From Lachnospiraceae bacterium (GTDB lineage Bacteria > Bacillota_A > Clostridia > Lachnospirales > Lachnospiraceae): a stretch of DNA of 64,000 nt. The position numbers and the translations under genes were made by a program. The stretch spans positions 1 through 64,000 of the forward strand of contig JAILCT010000265.1 in NCBI GenBank assembly GCA_024690425.1, given 5' to 3'. Shown in pieces: positions 26,261 to 35,315 of this stretch (positions are counted from its first letter, which is position 1; each line of letters opens with the position of its first letter). Below the pieces are notes generated by a model, which searched no databases, was not told where the DNA came from, and saw nothing but the letters and a program-made list of their open reading frames with translations.

Positions 26261-27724
26261 ATGGAACAGATGAAGCTTTCTGATCTGCTTAAGGATATTG
26301 AATACACATGTGTAAAAGGGGATCCCGATGTGTTGATAAGCGAGCCGGTATATGATTCCAGAAAGATATCTGAGGGATGTGTCTTTGTATGTATAAAGGG
26401 CGCCAATTTCGACGGACATGATGCTGCCATGGAAGCTTCCTGCAAGGGGGCTGCCGCCCTTATAACGGAAAGAGACGTTGAAGTCACAGGCGAAACAACT
26501 GTTATAAGGGTAGAGAATACCCGTTATGCAATGGCATATATTGCTGCGGCATATAACGGTAATCCCGCAGACAGGCTTAAAATGATCGGCATCACCGGTA
26601 CAAAGGGCAAGACGACAACAACATACCTTATAAAGTCAATACTTGAGAATGCCGGCTATAAAGTAGGACTTATCGGTACAATTGAAGTCATTATAGGAGA
26701 CAGGCATATTCATGCAGATAACACAACTCCCGAATCATATGTACTTCAGGCTTATCTTAAAGAAATGGCAGATGCCGGCATGGATGCTGTGGTCATGGAA
26801 GTATCTTCACAGGGCCTCATGCTCCACAGGACTGCGGCGATCGACTTTGATCTGGGAATATTCACTAATATTGAGCCGGACCATATAGGTCCCAATGAGC
26901 ACACGAGCTTCGAACATTATCTTGAATGTAAGAGCATGCTGTTCAGGCAATGTAAAACAGGTATATTAAACGGTGATGACAAGCATCTTGAAGATATACT
27001 TAAAGGGCATACCTGCAATACCGAAACCTTCGGACTGAACGGTAGCAACGATCTTAATGCTTCAAATATCGAGCTTATAAAGGATAAGGGCACACTGGGA
27101 GTTGACTTTGATGTTGAAGGACTTATGAACTTCAGGGCAAGGATCAATACACCGGGAAGGTTTTCGGTTTATAATGCCCTGTGTGCAATAGCTGTATGCA
27201 GACATTTCAATATTTCAACCGAAGATATAAAGAAGGCCCTGCTTAGTGCAAGGGTAAAGGGACGTATAGAGATGGTACCTGTTTCGGATGATTTTACGCT
27301 GATGATCGATTATGCCCATAATGCAATGGCCCTTAACAGCCTTCTTACAACGCTTAAGGAATATGAGCCCGGACGTCTTGTATGCGTGTTCGGGTGCGGG
27401 GGCAACCGGTCCAAGCTCAGGCGCTATGAAATGGGAGAGGTATCAGGTAAGCTGGCTGATCTGACGGTAATAACGTCCGATAATCCGCGATTTGAAGAAC
27501 CGCTCGATATAATCAAGGATATCGAAACCGGTATAAGCAAGACAGACGGGAAGCATATATCTATACCGGACCGCAAGGATGCTATAAGATATGTGATCAA
27601 TAACGGACAGCCGGGAGATATCATAGTCCTTGCTGGAAAGGGACATGAGGACTATCAGGAGATAAAAGGCAGGAAATATCCCATGGATGAGCGGGTTTTG
27701 ATACAGGAAATACTTGACGAATGA
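26261..27724 (+). CDS. murE: UDP-MurNAc-tripeptide synthetase (meso-DAP adding)
   Basis: 487 residues. It adds the third amino acid to the peptidoglycan stem peptide. ATP motif GITGTKGKTTTTYL lies near residue 110, and TTPESY near 149. The specificity motif DNPR is at residues 407-410 (ITSDNPRFEEP), which in MurE marks meso-diaminopimelate as substrate; lysine enzymes differ here. This supports a DAP-type wall. The start at 26261 follows CGGAGGTATTTAAA; an ORF extension upstream overlaps recJ and has no site. No other mur genes are adjacent. A promoter for rpsB lies in its last codons. Confidence 0.95.
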   Translation: MEQMKLSDLLKDIEYTCVKGDPDVLISEPVYDSRKISEGCVFVCIKGANFDGHDAAMEASCKGAAALITERDVEVTGETTVIRVENTRYAMAYIAAAYNGNPADRLKMIGITGTKGKTTTTYLIKSILENAGYKVGLIGTIEVIIGDRHIHADNTTPESYVLQAYLKEMADAGMDAVVMEVSSQGLMLHRTAAIDFDLGIFTNIEPDHIGPNEHTSFEHYLECKSMLFRQCKTGILNGDDKHLEDILKGHTCNTETFGLNGSNDLNASNIELIKDKGTLGVDFDVEGLMNFRARINTPGRFSVYNALCAIAVCRHFNISTEDIKKALLSARVKGRIEMVPVSDDFTLMIDYAHNAMALNSLLTTLKEYEPGRLVCVFGCGGNRSKLRRYEMGEVSGKLADLTVITSDNPRFEEPLDIIKDIETGISKTDGKHISIPDRKDAIRYVINNGQPGDIIVLAGKGHEDYQEIKGRKYPMDERVLIQEILDE

Positions 27725-27862
27725 TTTTTGCTTATGCTATATTATTAAAGTTGCTGGGCAGTGCCCATAGTAGTCACGTTTGCGGATTGGCCGGCCGGTG
27801 CCTTGCTCGGGTGGACGGTCAAGATGAAGCATACGGAAGAATAACAAACGGAGGTAGTAAAA
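27714..27862 (+). promoter_or_regulatory. rpsB promoter within the end of murE, plus structured leader
   Basis: TTGACG (27714-27719) and TATATT (27738-27743) are 18 nt apart; the -35 lies in the last murE codons. Transcription from about 27750 gives a leader of roughly 110 nt with GC-rich self-complementary pieces (GGGCAGTGCCC, GGCCGGCC). It may be an autoregulatory ribosomal-protein leader, but I match it to no known class. Confidence 0.45.
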
Positions 27863-28636
27863 ATGAGCGTAATTTCAATGAAGCAGTTACTTGAAGCAGG
27901 TGTTCACTTCGGTCACCAGACCAGGAGATGGAACCCTAAGATGAAGCCCTACATCTACACTGAGAGGAACGGTATCTACATTATCGATCTTCAGAAGTCA
28001 GTAGGTATGGTTGATGATGCTTACAATGCAGTTGCATCCATCACCGAGCAGGGCGGAACGATTCTGTTCGTAGGTACCAAGAAGCAGGCTCAGGATGCAG
28101 TAAAGACTGAGGCAGAGCGCTGTGGTATGTACTACGTTAATGAGAGATGGCTTGGTGGTATGCTTACCAACTTCAAGACCATCCAGAGCCGTATAAGAAG
28201 GCTTAAGGACATCGAGAGAATGTCTGAAGACGGAACATTTGACGTACTTCCCAAGAAGGAAGTTATCGAGCTCAAGAAGGAATGGGAGAAGCTTGAGAAG
28301 AACCTTGGCGGTATCAAGGAGATGAAGAAGATCCCCGATGCGATCTTTATCGTTGATCCCAAGAAGGAGAGGATATGTGTTCAGGAAGCACATGCACTTG
28401 GTATCACCCTTATAGGTATTGCAGATACCAACTGCGATCCCGAAGAGCTTGATTATGTTATTCCCGGTAATGATGATGCAATAAGGGCTGTTAAGCTTAT
28501 CGTTTCCAAGATGGCTGATGCTGTTATCGAAGCTCGTCAGGGCGAGACCGCCGATGATGAAGCTGCAATGGCTGAAGCTGCCAATGCTGCAGGTGATGCA
28601 GAGCCTACAGATATCGAAGAAGTAGCAGCAGAATAA
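27863..28636 (+). CDS. rpsB: 30S ribosomal protein S2
   Basis: 257 residues. It begins [23 protein letters not shown], the standard S2 opening, and contains [26 protein letters not shown] and [23 protein letters not shown]2 sits on the back of the 30S head-body junction, next to S1 or the leader-binding region. About 30 acidic, Ala-rich residues extend past the core at the C-terminus, which is common in this group. A strong GGAGG site precedes the ATG. It forms the conserved rpsB-tsf pair with EF-Ts 25 nt downstream. Confidence 0.98.
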   Translation: MSVISMKQLLEAGVHFGHQTRRWNPKMKPYIYTERNGIYIIDLQKSVGMVDDAYNAVASITEQGGTILFVGTKKQAQDAVKTEAERCGMYYVNERWLGGMLTNFKTIQSRIRRLKDIERMSEDGTFDVLPKKEVIELKKEWEKLEKNLGGIKEMKKIPDAIFIVDPKKERICVQEAHALGITLIGIADTNCDPEELDYVIPGNDDAIRAVKLIVSKMADAVIEARQGETADDEAAMAEAANAAGDAEPTDIEEVAAE

Positions 28637-28661
28637 TCAATTATCATAGGAGGAAACACAG

Positions 28662-29747
28662 ATGGCTAATATAACAGCAGCAATGGTAAAAGAGTTAAGA
28701 GAGATGACAGGTGCAGGCATGATGGACTGCAAGAAGGCTCTTAACGAGACTGACGGAGATATGGATGCAGCAGTAGAATTCCTTAGGAAGAGCGGAGCTG
28801 CAAAGGCTGAGAAGAAGGCAAGCAGGATCGCTGCAGAAGGTATCTGCCGTATAGCCTGCGATGGAAATAAGGCAGTAGTTGCCGAAGTTAATTCAGAGAC
28901 TGACTTCGTAGCTAAGAACGAAGTATTCCAGGAGTTCGTACAGAAGGTTGCTGACACAGCACTTGCTTCAGGTCTTAACGGTGGCAAGAACGGTGAAGAT
29001 GTTGAAGCTCTTCTTGAGAAGGACGGTCTTAAGGACCTTCTTGTAGAGAAGACAGCCAAGATCGGTGAGAAGTTATCTGTTCGCCGCTTTGAGAAGATCG
29101 AGGCTGAAGCTGTTGCCACATACATCCATGGCGGCGGCAGGATCGGTGTTCTGGTTGCAGCTAACGGCGCAAGTGATGATGCAGCTAAGGAAGCCCTTAC
29201 CAATATAGCAATGCAGGTTGCCGCAATGAGCCCCGAATATCTTTCACGTAATGATATATCTGCAGAGAGCCTTGCAAAGGAGAAGGAGATCACAATAGAC
29301 AGCGCTCTTAACGATCCCGCATCTCTTCCCAAGCCCATTCAGAATGCTGTATTTGATAAGGCACTTGAAGGCGGCAGGTTAAGTGATGCAGATACGGCTG
29401 TATTAAATGAGAAGAGAAATGACAAGTATCTCTTCAACTTCCTTTCGGAAGAAGCTAAGAATGTTTTAGCCGGAATAGCAATTGAAGGCAAGGCTGAATA
29501 TGTTGATAACAAGATCTTCAGCGGTCTTGTAGAAGGACGTATCTCCAAGCATCTTAAAGAGATCTGCCTTATGGATCAGGTATATGTAAGGGCAGAGGAT
29601 GGCAAGCAGACCGTTGCCAAGTACCTTGAGTCGGTAAACAAGGATCTTAAGATCGCCAAGTTTATCCGTTTTGAGGTTGGTGAAGGAATGGAGAAGAAGA
29701 ACGAGGACTTCGCTGCAGAGGTTGCTGCACAGATGGCAGGCAACTGA
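28662..29747 (+). CDS. tsf: translation elongation factor Ts
   Basis: 361 residues. It exchanges GDP on EF-Tu. The N-terminal UBA-like domain has MVKELREMTGAGMMDCKKALNE. It is followed by the conserved core segment NSETDFVAKN near residue 78 and a C-terminal module ending in EVAAQMAGN. The protein is longer than the roughly 200-300 residues of many relatives because both halves of the dimerisation core are present. The ATG follows AGGAGGAAACACAG. A strong intrinsic terminator ends the operon 15 nt after the stop. Confidence 0.97.
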   Translation: MANITAAMVKELREMTGAGMMDCKKALNETDGDMDAAVEFLRKSGAAKAEKKASRIAAEGICRIACDGNKAVVAEVNSETDFVAKNEVFQEFVQKVADTALASGLNGGKNGEDVEALLEKDGLKDLLVEKTAKIGEKLSVRRFEKIEAEAVATYIHGGGRIGVLVAANGASDDAAKEALTNIAMQVAAMSPEYLSRNDISAESLAKEKEITIDSALNDPASLPKPIQNAVFDKALEGGRLSDADTAVLNEKRNDKYLFNFLSEEAKNVLAGIAIEGKAEYVDNKIFSGLVEGRISKHLKEICLMDQVYVRAEDGKQTVAKYLESVNKDLKIAKFIRFEVGEGMEKKNEDFAAEVAAQMAGN

Positions 29748-29761
29748 TAATATGATTCCAC

Positions 29762-29790
29762 GCCCCCGCATCATGCGGGGGCTATTTTTT
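29762..29790 (+). terminator. intrinsic terminator of the rpsB-tsf operon
   Basis: GCCCCCGCA (29762-29770) pairs perfectly with TGCGGGGGC (29774-29782) around a TCA loop, followed by TATTTTTT. This is a textbook Rho-independent terminator. Confidence 0.95.
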
Positions 29791-29791
29791 G

Positions 29792-29800
29792 TGATATAAT
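29792..29800 (+). promoter_or_regulatory. extended -10 promoter just before the GH2 gene
   Basis: TGATATAAT is a perfect extended -10 (TGnTATAAT) ending at 29800. No good -35 is seen 17 nt upstream, which is normal for extended -10 promoters. Transcription would begin about 7 nt later, at or within 1 nt of the ATG at 29808. Confidence 0.6.
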
Positions 29801-29807
29801 ATAAACC

Positions 29808-31715
29808 ATGATTGATATTTATGACATGTTATGGGCGCCTCGCCTTGTCATTAGAGAAGGCGCACAGATTATCAAAAACAGCATAATCAGGAAGGTCCCA
29901 AGGACTGTAAACCTCATCATGGACGATCATGAAGAAGAGCATCTCTATCCGCGTCCGAAGCTCATAAGAGATTCCTATATATCATTAAACGGTGAATGGG
30001 CTTTCTGCCCCGATTGCGATCATGAAGACGATGACCTGTCATCGATTGAATTTGACCGGATAATAAATGTACCATATCCTTTGGAATCGCCTCTTTCTGG
30101 AGTGGGAAGTTCAGAATGCGGCAAGTCTTTTGCCTATATGACTGAATTCTTTATTCCAAGCGGATTTATCAAGGATAGTCTTATACTGCATTTCCAGGCG
30201 GTGGATCAGGAATGCAGGGTATATGTAAACGGAAAGAAAGTATGTGATCATGAAGGCGGATACCTGCCTTTTGAGTGCGACATTACCGATCATATAAAAG
30301 CAGGTGAAACAAATGAACTTATCGTAAAGGTGAGGGATGAGCTTAACCCCAGGTTCCCATACGGCAAGCAGACAGAGAAGCCTGAAGGCATGTGGTATAC
30401 ACAGGTATCCGGGATATGGCAGACGGTATGGATGGAATCATTACCCGGAAAATATGTAAAAAAGGTAACCTGCACCGTTTCTGCCGATGATATAGGCAAG
30501 GACAGTTCTACGGTAAAGATATTTATAGAGGGAAGCGCCGACAACTATAAGATGACGATATTCGAACCGGGAATAGAAGACGATAAATATCCGGGGGATG
30601 ATCTGTCATGTATCTTCCCCGACGACAGAAAGATCCTTAAGGAATGTGTTCTAAAAAAGGGCAATAACCTTATAAGCATTGATGATGCAAGGCTGTGGAC
30701 ACCACAGGATCCCTATCTTTACAGATTTATCCTTGAAACGGATGAAGACAGAATAGGATCTTATTTTACCCTGTGCTGTGCATCATGCGAGGATGTCAAT
30801 GGCAGAAATAGATTATGCCTGAACCATAAACCGGTCTTTTTCCATGGTATACTTGATCAGGGGTATTTCCCGGATGGGATTTATATTCCGGGAAGCGACA
30901 GGTATTATGAAGATGATATAAGAAACATGAAGGAGCTTGGCTTTAATGTGTTAAGAAAACATATTAAGGTTGAATCCGAGAGGTTTTATTATGACTGTGA
31001 CCGCCTTGGGATGCTTGTGTTCCAGGACATGGTGAATAACGGAGAGTATGATTTTGTAAAACATACGGCCATGCCGACCTTCACGGGACAATGGAAGGAT
31101 GACAGGAACATTATCGTTGCCGATGATGTAAAAAAGGGTTTTATTGACAATGCTCTCGGTACCGTACGTCATCTCAGAGGATATAACTGTATCGTATATT
31201 ATACAGTGTTTAATGAAGGATGGGGGCAGTTCGAATCTGTAAGGGTCACAGATATCCTACGGCAGGAAGATCCCGACAAGATATATGATACTGCTTCCGG
31301 CTGGTTTAAGCAGGACGATATGGAAGTCGATTCGGATCATTTCTACTTCCATAAGATAAAACATCACAACTGGAAAAGACCTGTAGTAATATCCGAATGC
31401 GGTGGATATTCCATGATGGTAGACGGTCATTCCTATTACCCCGAGAAATCCTACGGTTACGGCAACTGCAAGACAAAAGAAGCATTGACCATGCGCATCT
31501 TTAAGTTGTATGATTATGAAGTGATTCCCAATCTGAGGCATGGTGTATGCGGATGTATATATACTCAGTTGAGTGATGTCGAGAGCGAATACAACGGCCT
31601 GTATACCTATGACCGTAAGGTGTGCAAGGTAGACATGGATAAAATGAAGGAACTTAAGTATAAGCTGGATAAGGCTTATGAATTCATTACAGAAGATAAA
31701 GCCGGGATCAGATAA
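29808..31715 (+). CDS. glycoside hydrolase family 2 protein
   Basis: 635 residues; a beta-galactosidase/beta-glucuronidase-like cytoplasmic enzyme. In order: a jelly-roll sugar-binding domain (YPRPKLIRDSYISLNGEWAF near residue 46, to about 215), an immunoglobulin-like domain, and a TIM barrel from about 345. The acid/base Glu is E470 in VFNEGWGQ and the nucleophile is E530 in ISECGGYSM, both where GH2 enzymes have them. No signal peptide. The exact glycan is not readable. There is no ribosome site before the ATG, and the promoter implies a leaderless message. The first 40 residues precede the usual family start, so a downstream start cannot be excluded. Confidence 0.85.
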   Translation: MIDIYDMLWAPRLVIREGAQIIKNSIIRKVPRTVNLIMDDHEEEHLYPRPKLIRDSYISLNGEWAFCPDCDHEDDDLSSIEFDRIINVPYPLESPLSGVGSSECGKSFAYMTEFFIPSGFIKDSLILHFQAVDQECRVYVNGKKVCDHEGGYLPFECDITDHIKAGETNELIVKVRDELNPRFPYGKQTEKPEGMWYTQVSGIWQTVWMESLPGKYVKKVTCTVSADDIGKDSSTVKIFIEGSADNYKMTIFEPGIEDDKYPGDDLSCIFPDDRKILKECVLKKGNNLISIDDARLWTPQDPYLYRFILETDEDRIGSYFTLCCASCEDVNGRNRLCLNHKPVFFHGILDQGYFPDGIYIPGSDRYYEDDIRNMKELGFNVLRKHIKVESERFYYDCDRLGMLVFQDMVNNGEYDFVKHTAMPTFTGQWKDDRNIIVADDVKKGFIDNALGTVRHLRGYNCIVYYTVFNEGWGQFESVRVTDILRQEDPDKIYDTASGWFKQDDMEVDSDHFYFHKIKHHNWKRPVVISECGGYSMMVDGHSYYPEKSYGYGNCKTKEALTMRIFKLYDYEVIPNLRHGVCGCIYTQLSDVESEYNGLYTYDRKVCKVDMDKMKELKYKLDKAYEFITEDKAGIR

Positions 31716-31734
31716 TATATAGAAAGGAATTCCC

Positions 31735-33585
31735 ATGATAAGAAATAGATTACTGTCAGTAATGATCATTTCCATAAGTGCCCTTGTACTTCTTTCAGGA
31801 TGTAAAGATAAGAAAGAGCCGACTCTTCCTGATCCAAAGAATAAAATTGAAGAGACAGAGGAGACAGATAGGGATGAAGTTTCCGATGATAACGATGATG
31901 AAGCAAACACCCCTGAAGATGATAAGGCTGACGAAACAGAATCGGTAAAGGAATTCAACAAAAAGGCGAGAAAGGCCTTTATGGCTTTTGCCGGTGATGA
32001 AGACCTGTGTGTTTCGGATATTGATGAGAGGGATTACTTCAGGAAGGGTAACAGATACAGCTTATCTGATATCATTGATGACTATCTGAAGATCGAAAAT
32101 CAATACAATCCCGACTATCCTGTGGAATTGTACGATGCAACTTATGCTTACATAGACTGCGGTATGGATGAAAGGATCGAAATGGCTGTCAACCTGAATT
32201 ACGGGACGAACGGATGTGGTGATTACAGCCAGAGGATCTATCTGTTTAAATATGATGATGACGGAGTCCATCTATTTGCGGATGATTTTTACGGATACCG
32301 TGCATTTCTTGAGATAAATGATCACGGGTATGTAAAAAGGTACGGAGCAGGCGGGGCTAGTATTTACGTTTGGGATGATTATTATTTCGACAAGGATTGC
32401 AACAGGATATATCTTTGCGGTGTTAATGAACATATGGGTCTCGAACGCCCTATGATCCCCAAATATTATATAAAGGGCGGTTACAACAGGAGTGATTATC
32501 CTGATGACAATATGGCAGATGGCGGCGGATATGAAGTATATGCTGCTAATTTCAGTGAATGTCCTCAGGTTGATGATCCTGATGCTGATTTTTATGAATT
32601 ATTCTATAAAAACAACATGTATGCCTTCTGTGACAATAATGGAAATCCCGTGAGACCTGAAAAGAATATGATCGAGTTTTATGAGGAAGAAGGCATCAAG
32701 TGGTATGATTACGATGAGCTCAATGAAATGATTGAAAAGCATGAAAAAGAGCTTGGTGTGACAGATGAGTTGAAGAATGCTCCTGAGGCTGAGTTTTCAA
32801 GTCTTATAGATGAAGGTATTCTTGATCATGAATTCTCAAGGGCAAAAGCAGATGAAGCTGAAGAAGAGGAATCCTATGATGTTGTTGAGACGATACATGT
32901 CTCAGATGTGAATTCCAAGCCATTTATTTCTTCGCTTGCTGATAAGGGGCATGAATACAGTAAGGTGTCGCTCAAGCAGGTTTCTTGTACCGAAAATGAG
33001 ATAATTGACACGGAAGACTGGTTCAGAAGGGCCGGCTTCAATCCACCCGGCAACAATTCAGTTGATGAAAAATACACATATGTTTTAACCGGTGATAAGG
33101 GCTACGGCACCATGTCTGTTGTTGAGATATCAGACAGGGAGACCGGCAGGCTTAAGTATCGTTTTGATTTTTCTGACCTCTTATATGCCAATGGCTATGA
33201 GGGCAATGATTTTGTCGACAGGGGCGTCCGCCACTGCTTCATAACAGATGATCATCTGTATGTGAGCATATATCATACGACTTATGCAGAATCATGTCCT
33301 GACAATGCATTCATAATGTGTATAGATATAAATTCAGGTGAGACCATATGGGTATCTGACAAGCTTACATCCAACTCGGGGAATTTCGTACGTTGGGGTG
33401 ACAATATAATAACAGGTTATGGTTTCACGGCTGAAGATGATTATATTTATATCCTTAACAGGTATACCGGAGAAGTGACGGATAAGATAAAGGTAAAGAA
33501 GAGTCCTGACTATTTTGCCTTTGTGGATGGAAAGCTGTGGGTCAGAACATACAGTTATGACTACGTATTTGATATTATTGACTGA
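31735..33585 (+). CDS. large lipoprotein with C-terminal PQQ-like propeller
   Basis: 616 residues. A lipoprotein signal (LVLLSGC, lipidated Cys23) is followed by an acidic, disordered linker to about residue 75, so the protein is anchored outside the membrane. The middle part (80-360) is Tyr/Asp-rich and unrecognised. The last 200 residues have propeller-like repeats such as IDINSGETIWVSD and ILNRYTGEVTDKI, typical of PQQ-like blades. No catalytic motif is seen. The ATG follows GAAAGGAATTCCC and lies 19 nt after the GH2 gene, so the two may be co-transcribed. Confidence 0.72.
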   Translation: MIRNRLLSVMIISISALVLLSGCKDKKEPTLPDPKNKIEETEETDRDEVSDDNDDEANTPEDDKADETESVKEFNKKARKAFMAFAGDEDLCVSDIDERDYFRKGNRYSLSDIIDDYLKIENQYNPDYPVELYDATYAYIDCGMDERIEMAVNLNYGTNGCGDYSQRIYLFKYDDDGVHLFADDFYGYRAFLEINDHGYVKRYGAGGASIYVWDDYYFDKDCNRIYLCGVNEHMGLERPMIPKYYIKGGYNRSDYPDDNMADGGGYEVYAANFSECPQVDDPDADFYELFYKNNMYAFCDNNGNPVRPEKNMIEFYEEEGIKWYDYDELNEMIEKHEKELGVTDELKNAPEAEFSSLIDEGILDHEFSRAKADEAEEEESYDVVETIHVSDVNSKPFISSLADKGHEYSKVSLKQVSCTENEIIDTEDWFRRAGFNPPGNNSVDEKYTYVLTGDKGYGTMSVVEISDRETGRLKYRFDFSDLLYANGYEGNDFVDRGVRHCFITDDHLYVSIYHTTYAESCPDNAFIMCIDINSGETIWVSDKLTSNSGNFVRWGDNIITGYGFTAEDDYIYILNRYTGEVTDKIKVKKSPDYFAFVDGKLWVRTYSYDYVFDIID

Positions 33586-33635
33586 CTTTGGCTTATACAG
33601 CCTGTAAGAACACAGAACACTATAGGGAGTTATAA

Positions 33636-33926
33636 ATGAGAGAACTTAATGAGATAAGAAAAGATATAGAGAGTATCGACAAGGACATGGCAAGCCTTTT
33701 TGAGAAAAGGATGAAATGCTCGGTTGAGATAGCGGATTACAAGAGTGCCAACGGGATACCTATACTGGATACGGGGCGCGAGAAGAAGCTCCTTGAGAAA
33801 AATGAAGCTTATATAAATGATGACAGCATAAAACCTTATTACATCAAATTCATGCAGAATATAATGGATATATCCAAGCTGTATCAGCATAAACTGATCG
33901 ATGAGAAACAAACAGGAAGGTCTTGA
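33636..33926 (+). CDS. chorismate mutase (AroQ-class, CM_2)
   Basis: 96 residues, all helical, the size of a stand-alone AroQ-class chorismate mutase. It converts chorismate to prephenate. Recognisable parts are LNEIRKDIESIDKDMASLFEKRM (helix 1 with the IDxxLxxLxxxR pattern) and the segment VEIADYKSANGIPILDTGREK, where the catalytic Arg/Lys residues sit. Its stop overlaps the start of the type II dehydroquinase, and tyrA follows, so the three form an aromatic amino acid operon leading to tyrosine. Confidence 0.9.
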   Translation: MRELNEIRKDIESIDKDMASLFEKRMKCSVEIADYKSANGIPILDTGREKKLLEKNEAYINDDSIKPYYIKFMQNIMDISKLYQHKLIDEKQTGRS

Positions 33927-34369
33927 TGATGAAGATTCGTATTATAAACGGTCCGAATATAAATATGCTCGGCATAAGGGAACCTGACATATATGGGAAG
34001 ACAACCTATGATGATCTTACCGGGATGATCATGGATCATGCGAAGAAAACAGGCATTGAAGTAGAAGTCATGCAGAGTAATCACGAGGGTGATCTTGTCG
34101 ATATGATCCAGGACTGCTACGGGAAGATTGATGGTATAGTGATCAATCCGGGAGCTTACACACATACCTCGGTTGCGATACTTGATGCCCTTAAAGCAGT
34201 AAGCATACCTGCGGTTGAAGTACATATATCCAAGGTTGATGAGCGTGAAGATTTCAGACAGATAAGCTATATCAGAAAAGCCTGTGTTAAAACGATCACA
34301 GGACATGGGGTTAACGGATATCTTGAGGCGATAGATCATCTGATATCAAGAGAGGATGGCAAGAGATAA
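33926..34369 (+). CDS. aroQ: type II 3-dehydroquinate dehydratase
   Basis: 147 residues, the normal size. It dehydrates 3-dehydroquinate in the shikimate pathway as a dodecamer. The start GPNINMLGIREPDIYG holds the catalytic Tyr region. VINPGAYTHTSVAI has the Asn and His of the active site, and VEVHISKVDEREDFR follows. Two adjacent ATGs (33926 and 33929) follow AGGAAGGTCT; I took the first, which overlaps the chorismate mutase stop (TGATG). The gene lies 3 nt before tyrA. The symbol aroQ here means dehydroquinase, not the chorismate mutase class of the same name. Confidence 0.95.
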   Translation: MMKIRIINGPNINMLGIREPDIYGKTTYDDLTGMIMDHAKKTGIEVEVMQSNHEGDLVDMIQDCYGKIDGIVINPGAYTHTSVAILDALKAVSIPAVEVHISKVDEREDFRQISYIRKACVKTITGHGVNGYLEAIDHLISREDGKR

Positions 34370-34372
34370 AAT

Positions 34373-35227
34373 ATGGAATGGATAAACAAAAGTAAGGTAC
34401 TGATAGTAGGCCTGGGCCTTATGGGCGGGAGTTATGCCAAGGCACTTAAGAGACTGGGCTATACGGTTTATGCGATAGATTCAAGGAGCGAAGCGATTAC
34501 TTATGCCCTTGAAAATCATATAATTGACCAAGGCGCAGACAATGCTGATCCCGATCTTATCAAAGAGGCAGATACCATCATCTTCGCTCTGTATCCCAAA
34601 ATAATAGTTAAATGGATAGAAGAGAACCAGAAGTTCTTCAAGCCCGGGATAATCATTACAGATGTGACGGGTATAAAGGATAAGATCGTTTATGAGATCC
34701 AGAACGTATTAAGAGAAGATGTTGAATTTATAGCTGCTCATCCCATGGCAGGCCGGGAAGTATGCGGTGTTGAGAATGCGGATGAGAGGATATTCCTTAA
34801 CGCGAACTATATCGTGGTACCTACTGATAAGAACAGCGAGGAAGCGATAGAATGGTGCAGGAATCTGGGGCAGATACTTGGTTTTTCACGTGTGTCAGTT
34901 CTGTCGCCGCAGGAGCATGACAGGATGATTGCCTATGTATCACAATTGACACACTGCATTGCCGTTGCTCTTATGACTACGCATGATAACAGGCATCTGG
35001 CGGATTATACGGGAGATTCTTTCAGGGATCTTACAAGGATAGCAAGGATAAATGAAGATATGTGGAGTGAACTCTTCTTCATGAACAAGGATAAGCTTGT
35101 TGATGAGATCGATGCCTTCCGGGGCGAACTAAAGGTAATAAGAGACAGTATAGTAAATGAAGATGCTAAGACCCTTAAGGACAAGATGAGGCTGTCAACC
35201 AGGAGAAGGCAGAATTTTGATAAATAA
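34373..35227 (+). CDS. tyrA: prephenate dehydrogenase
   Basis: 284 residues. It oxidatively decarboxylates prephenate to 4-hydroxyphenylpyruvate for tyrosine synthesis. The dinucleotide-binding motif GLGLMGGSYAKALK starts near residue 13. The conserved His is in AAHPMAGRE near residue 123. The helical C-terminal part includes SQLTHCIAVALM. There is no C-terminal ACT domain, so feedback inhibition through such a domain is not expected. It starts 3 nt after the aroQ stop. An 88-nt gap with the first copy of the shared CCATAA/CGTATC motif separates it from the sigma gene. Confidence 0.94.
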   Translation: MEWINKSKVLIVGLGLMGGSYAKALKRLGYTVYAIDSRSEAITYALENHIIDQGADNADPDLIKEADTIIFALYPKIIVKWIEENQKFFKPGIIITDVTGIKDKIVYEIQNVLREDVEFIAAHPMAGREVCGVENADERIFLNANYIVVPTDKNSEEAIEWCRNLGQILGFSRVSVLSPQEHDRMIAYVSQLTHCIAVALMTTHDNRHLADYTGDSFRDLTRIARINEDMWSELFFMNKDKLVDEIDAFRGELKVIRDSIVNEDAKTLKDKMRLSTRRRQNFDK

Positions 35228-35265
35228 TATCTGTTTATAAATGCGGTATCAATATAGATACACGC

Positions 35266-35293
35266 CCATAATATATTAACTTTTAAACGTATC
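35266..35293 (+). promoter_or_regulatory. candidate ECF promoter, copy 1 (sigma gene itself)
   Basis: CCATAA at 35266-35271 and CGTATC at 35288-35293 are separated by 16 nt, with the second block 22 nt before the sigma ATG. The same two blocks with 17-nt spacing occur at 36854 and 58768. ECF -10 elements often contain CGT; the CCATAA -35 is not a classic GAAC type. Autoregulation is inferred. Confidence 0.5.
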
Positions 35294-35315
35294 AATATTA
35301 AGGACAGGACTGTTT

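Noticed and set aside
28637..29338. 233-codon open frame antisense to tsf, and similar long antisense frames (for example 31257-31961 and 22848-23282)
   Set aside because: They lie opposite clearly real genes, lack ribosome sites and have Ser/Leu-rich compositions typical of the reverse complement of coding sequence.
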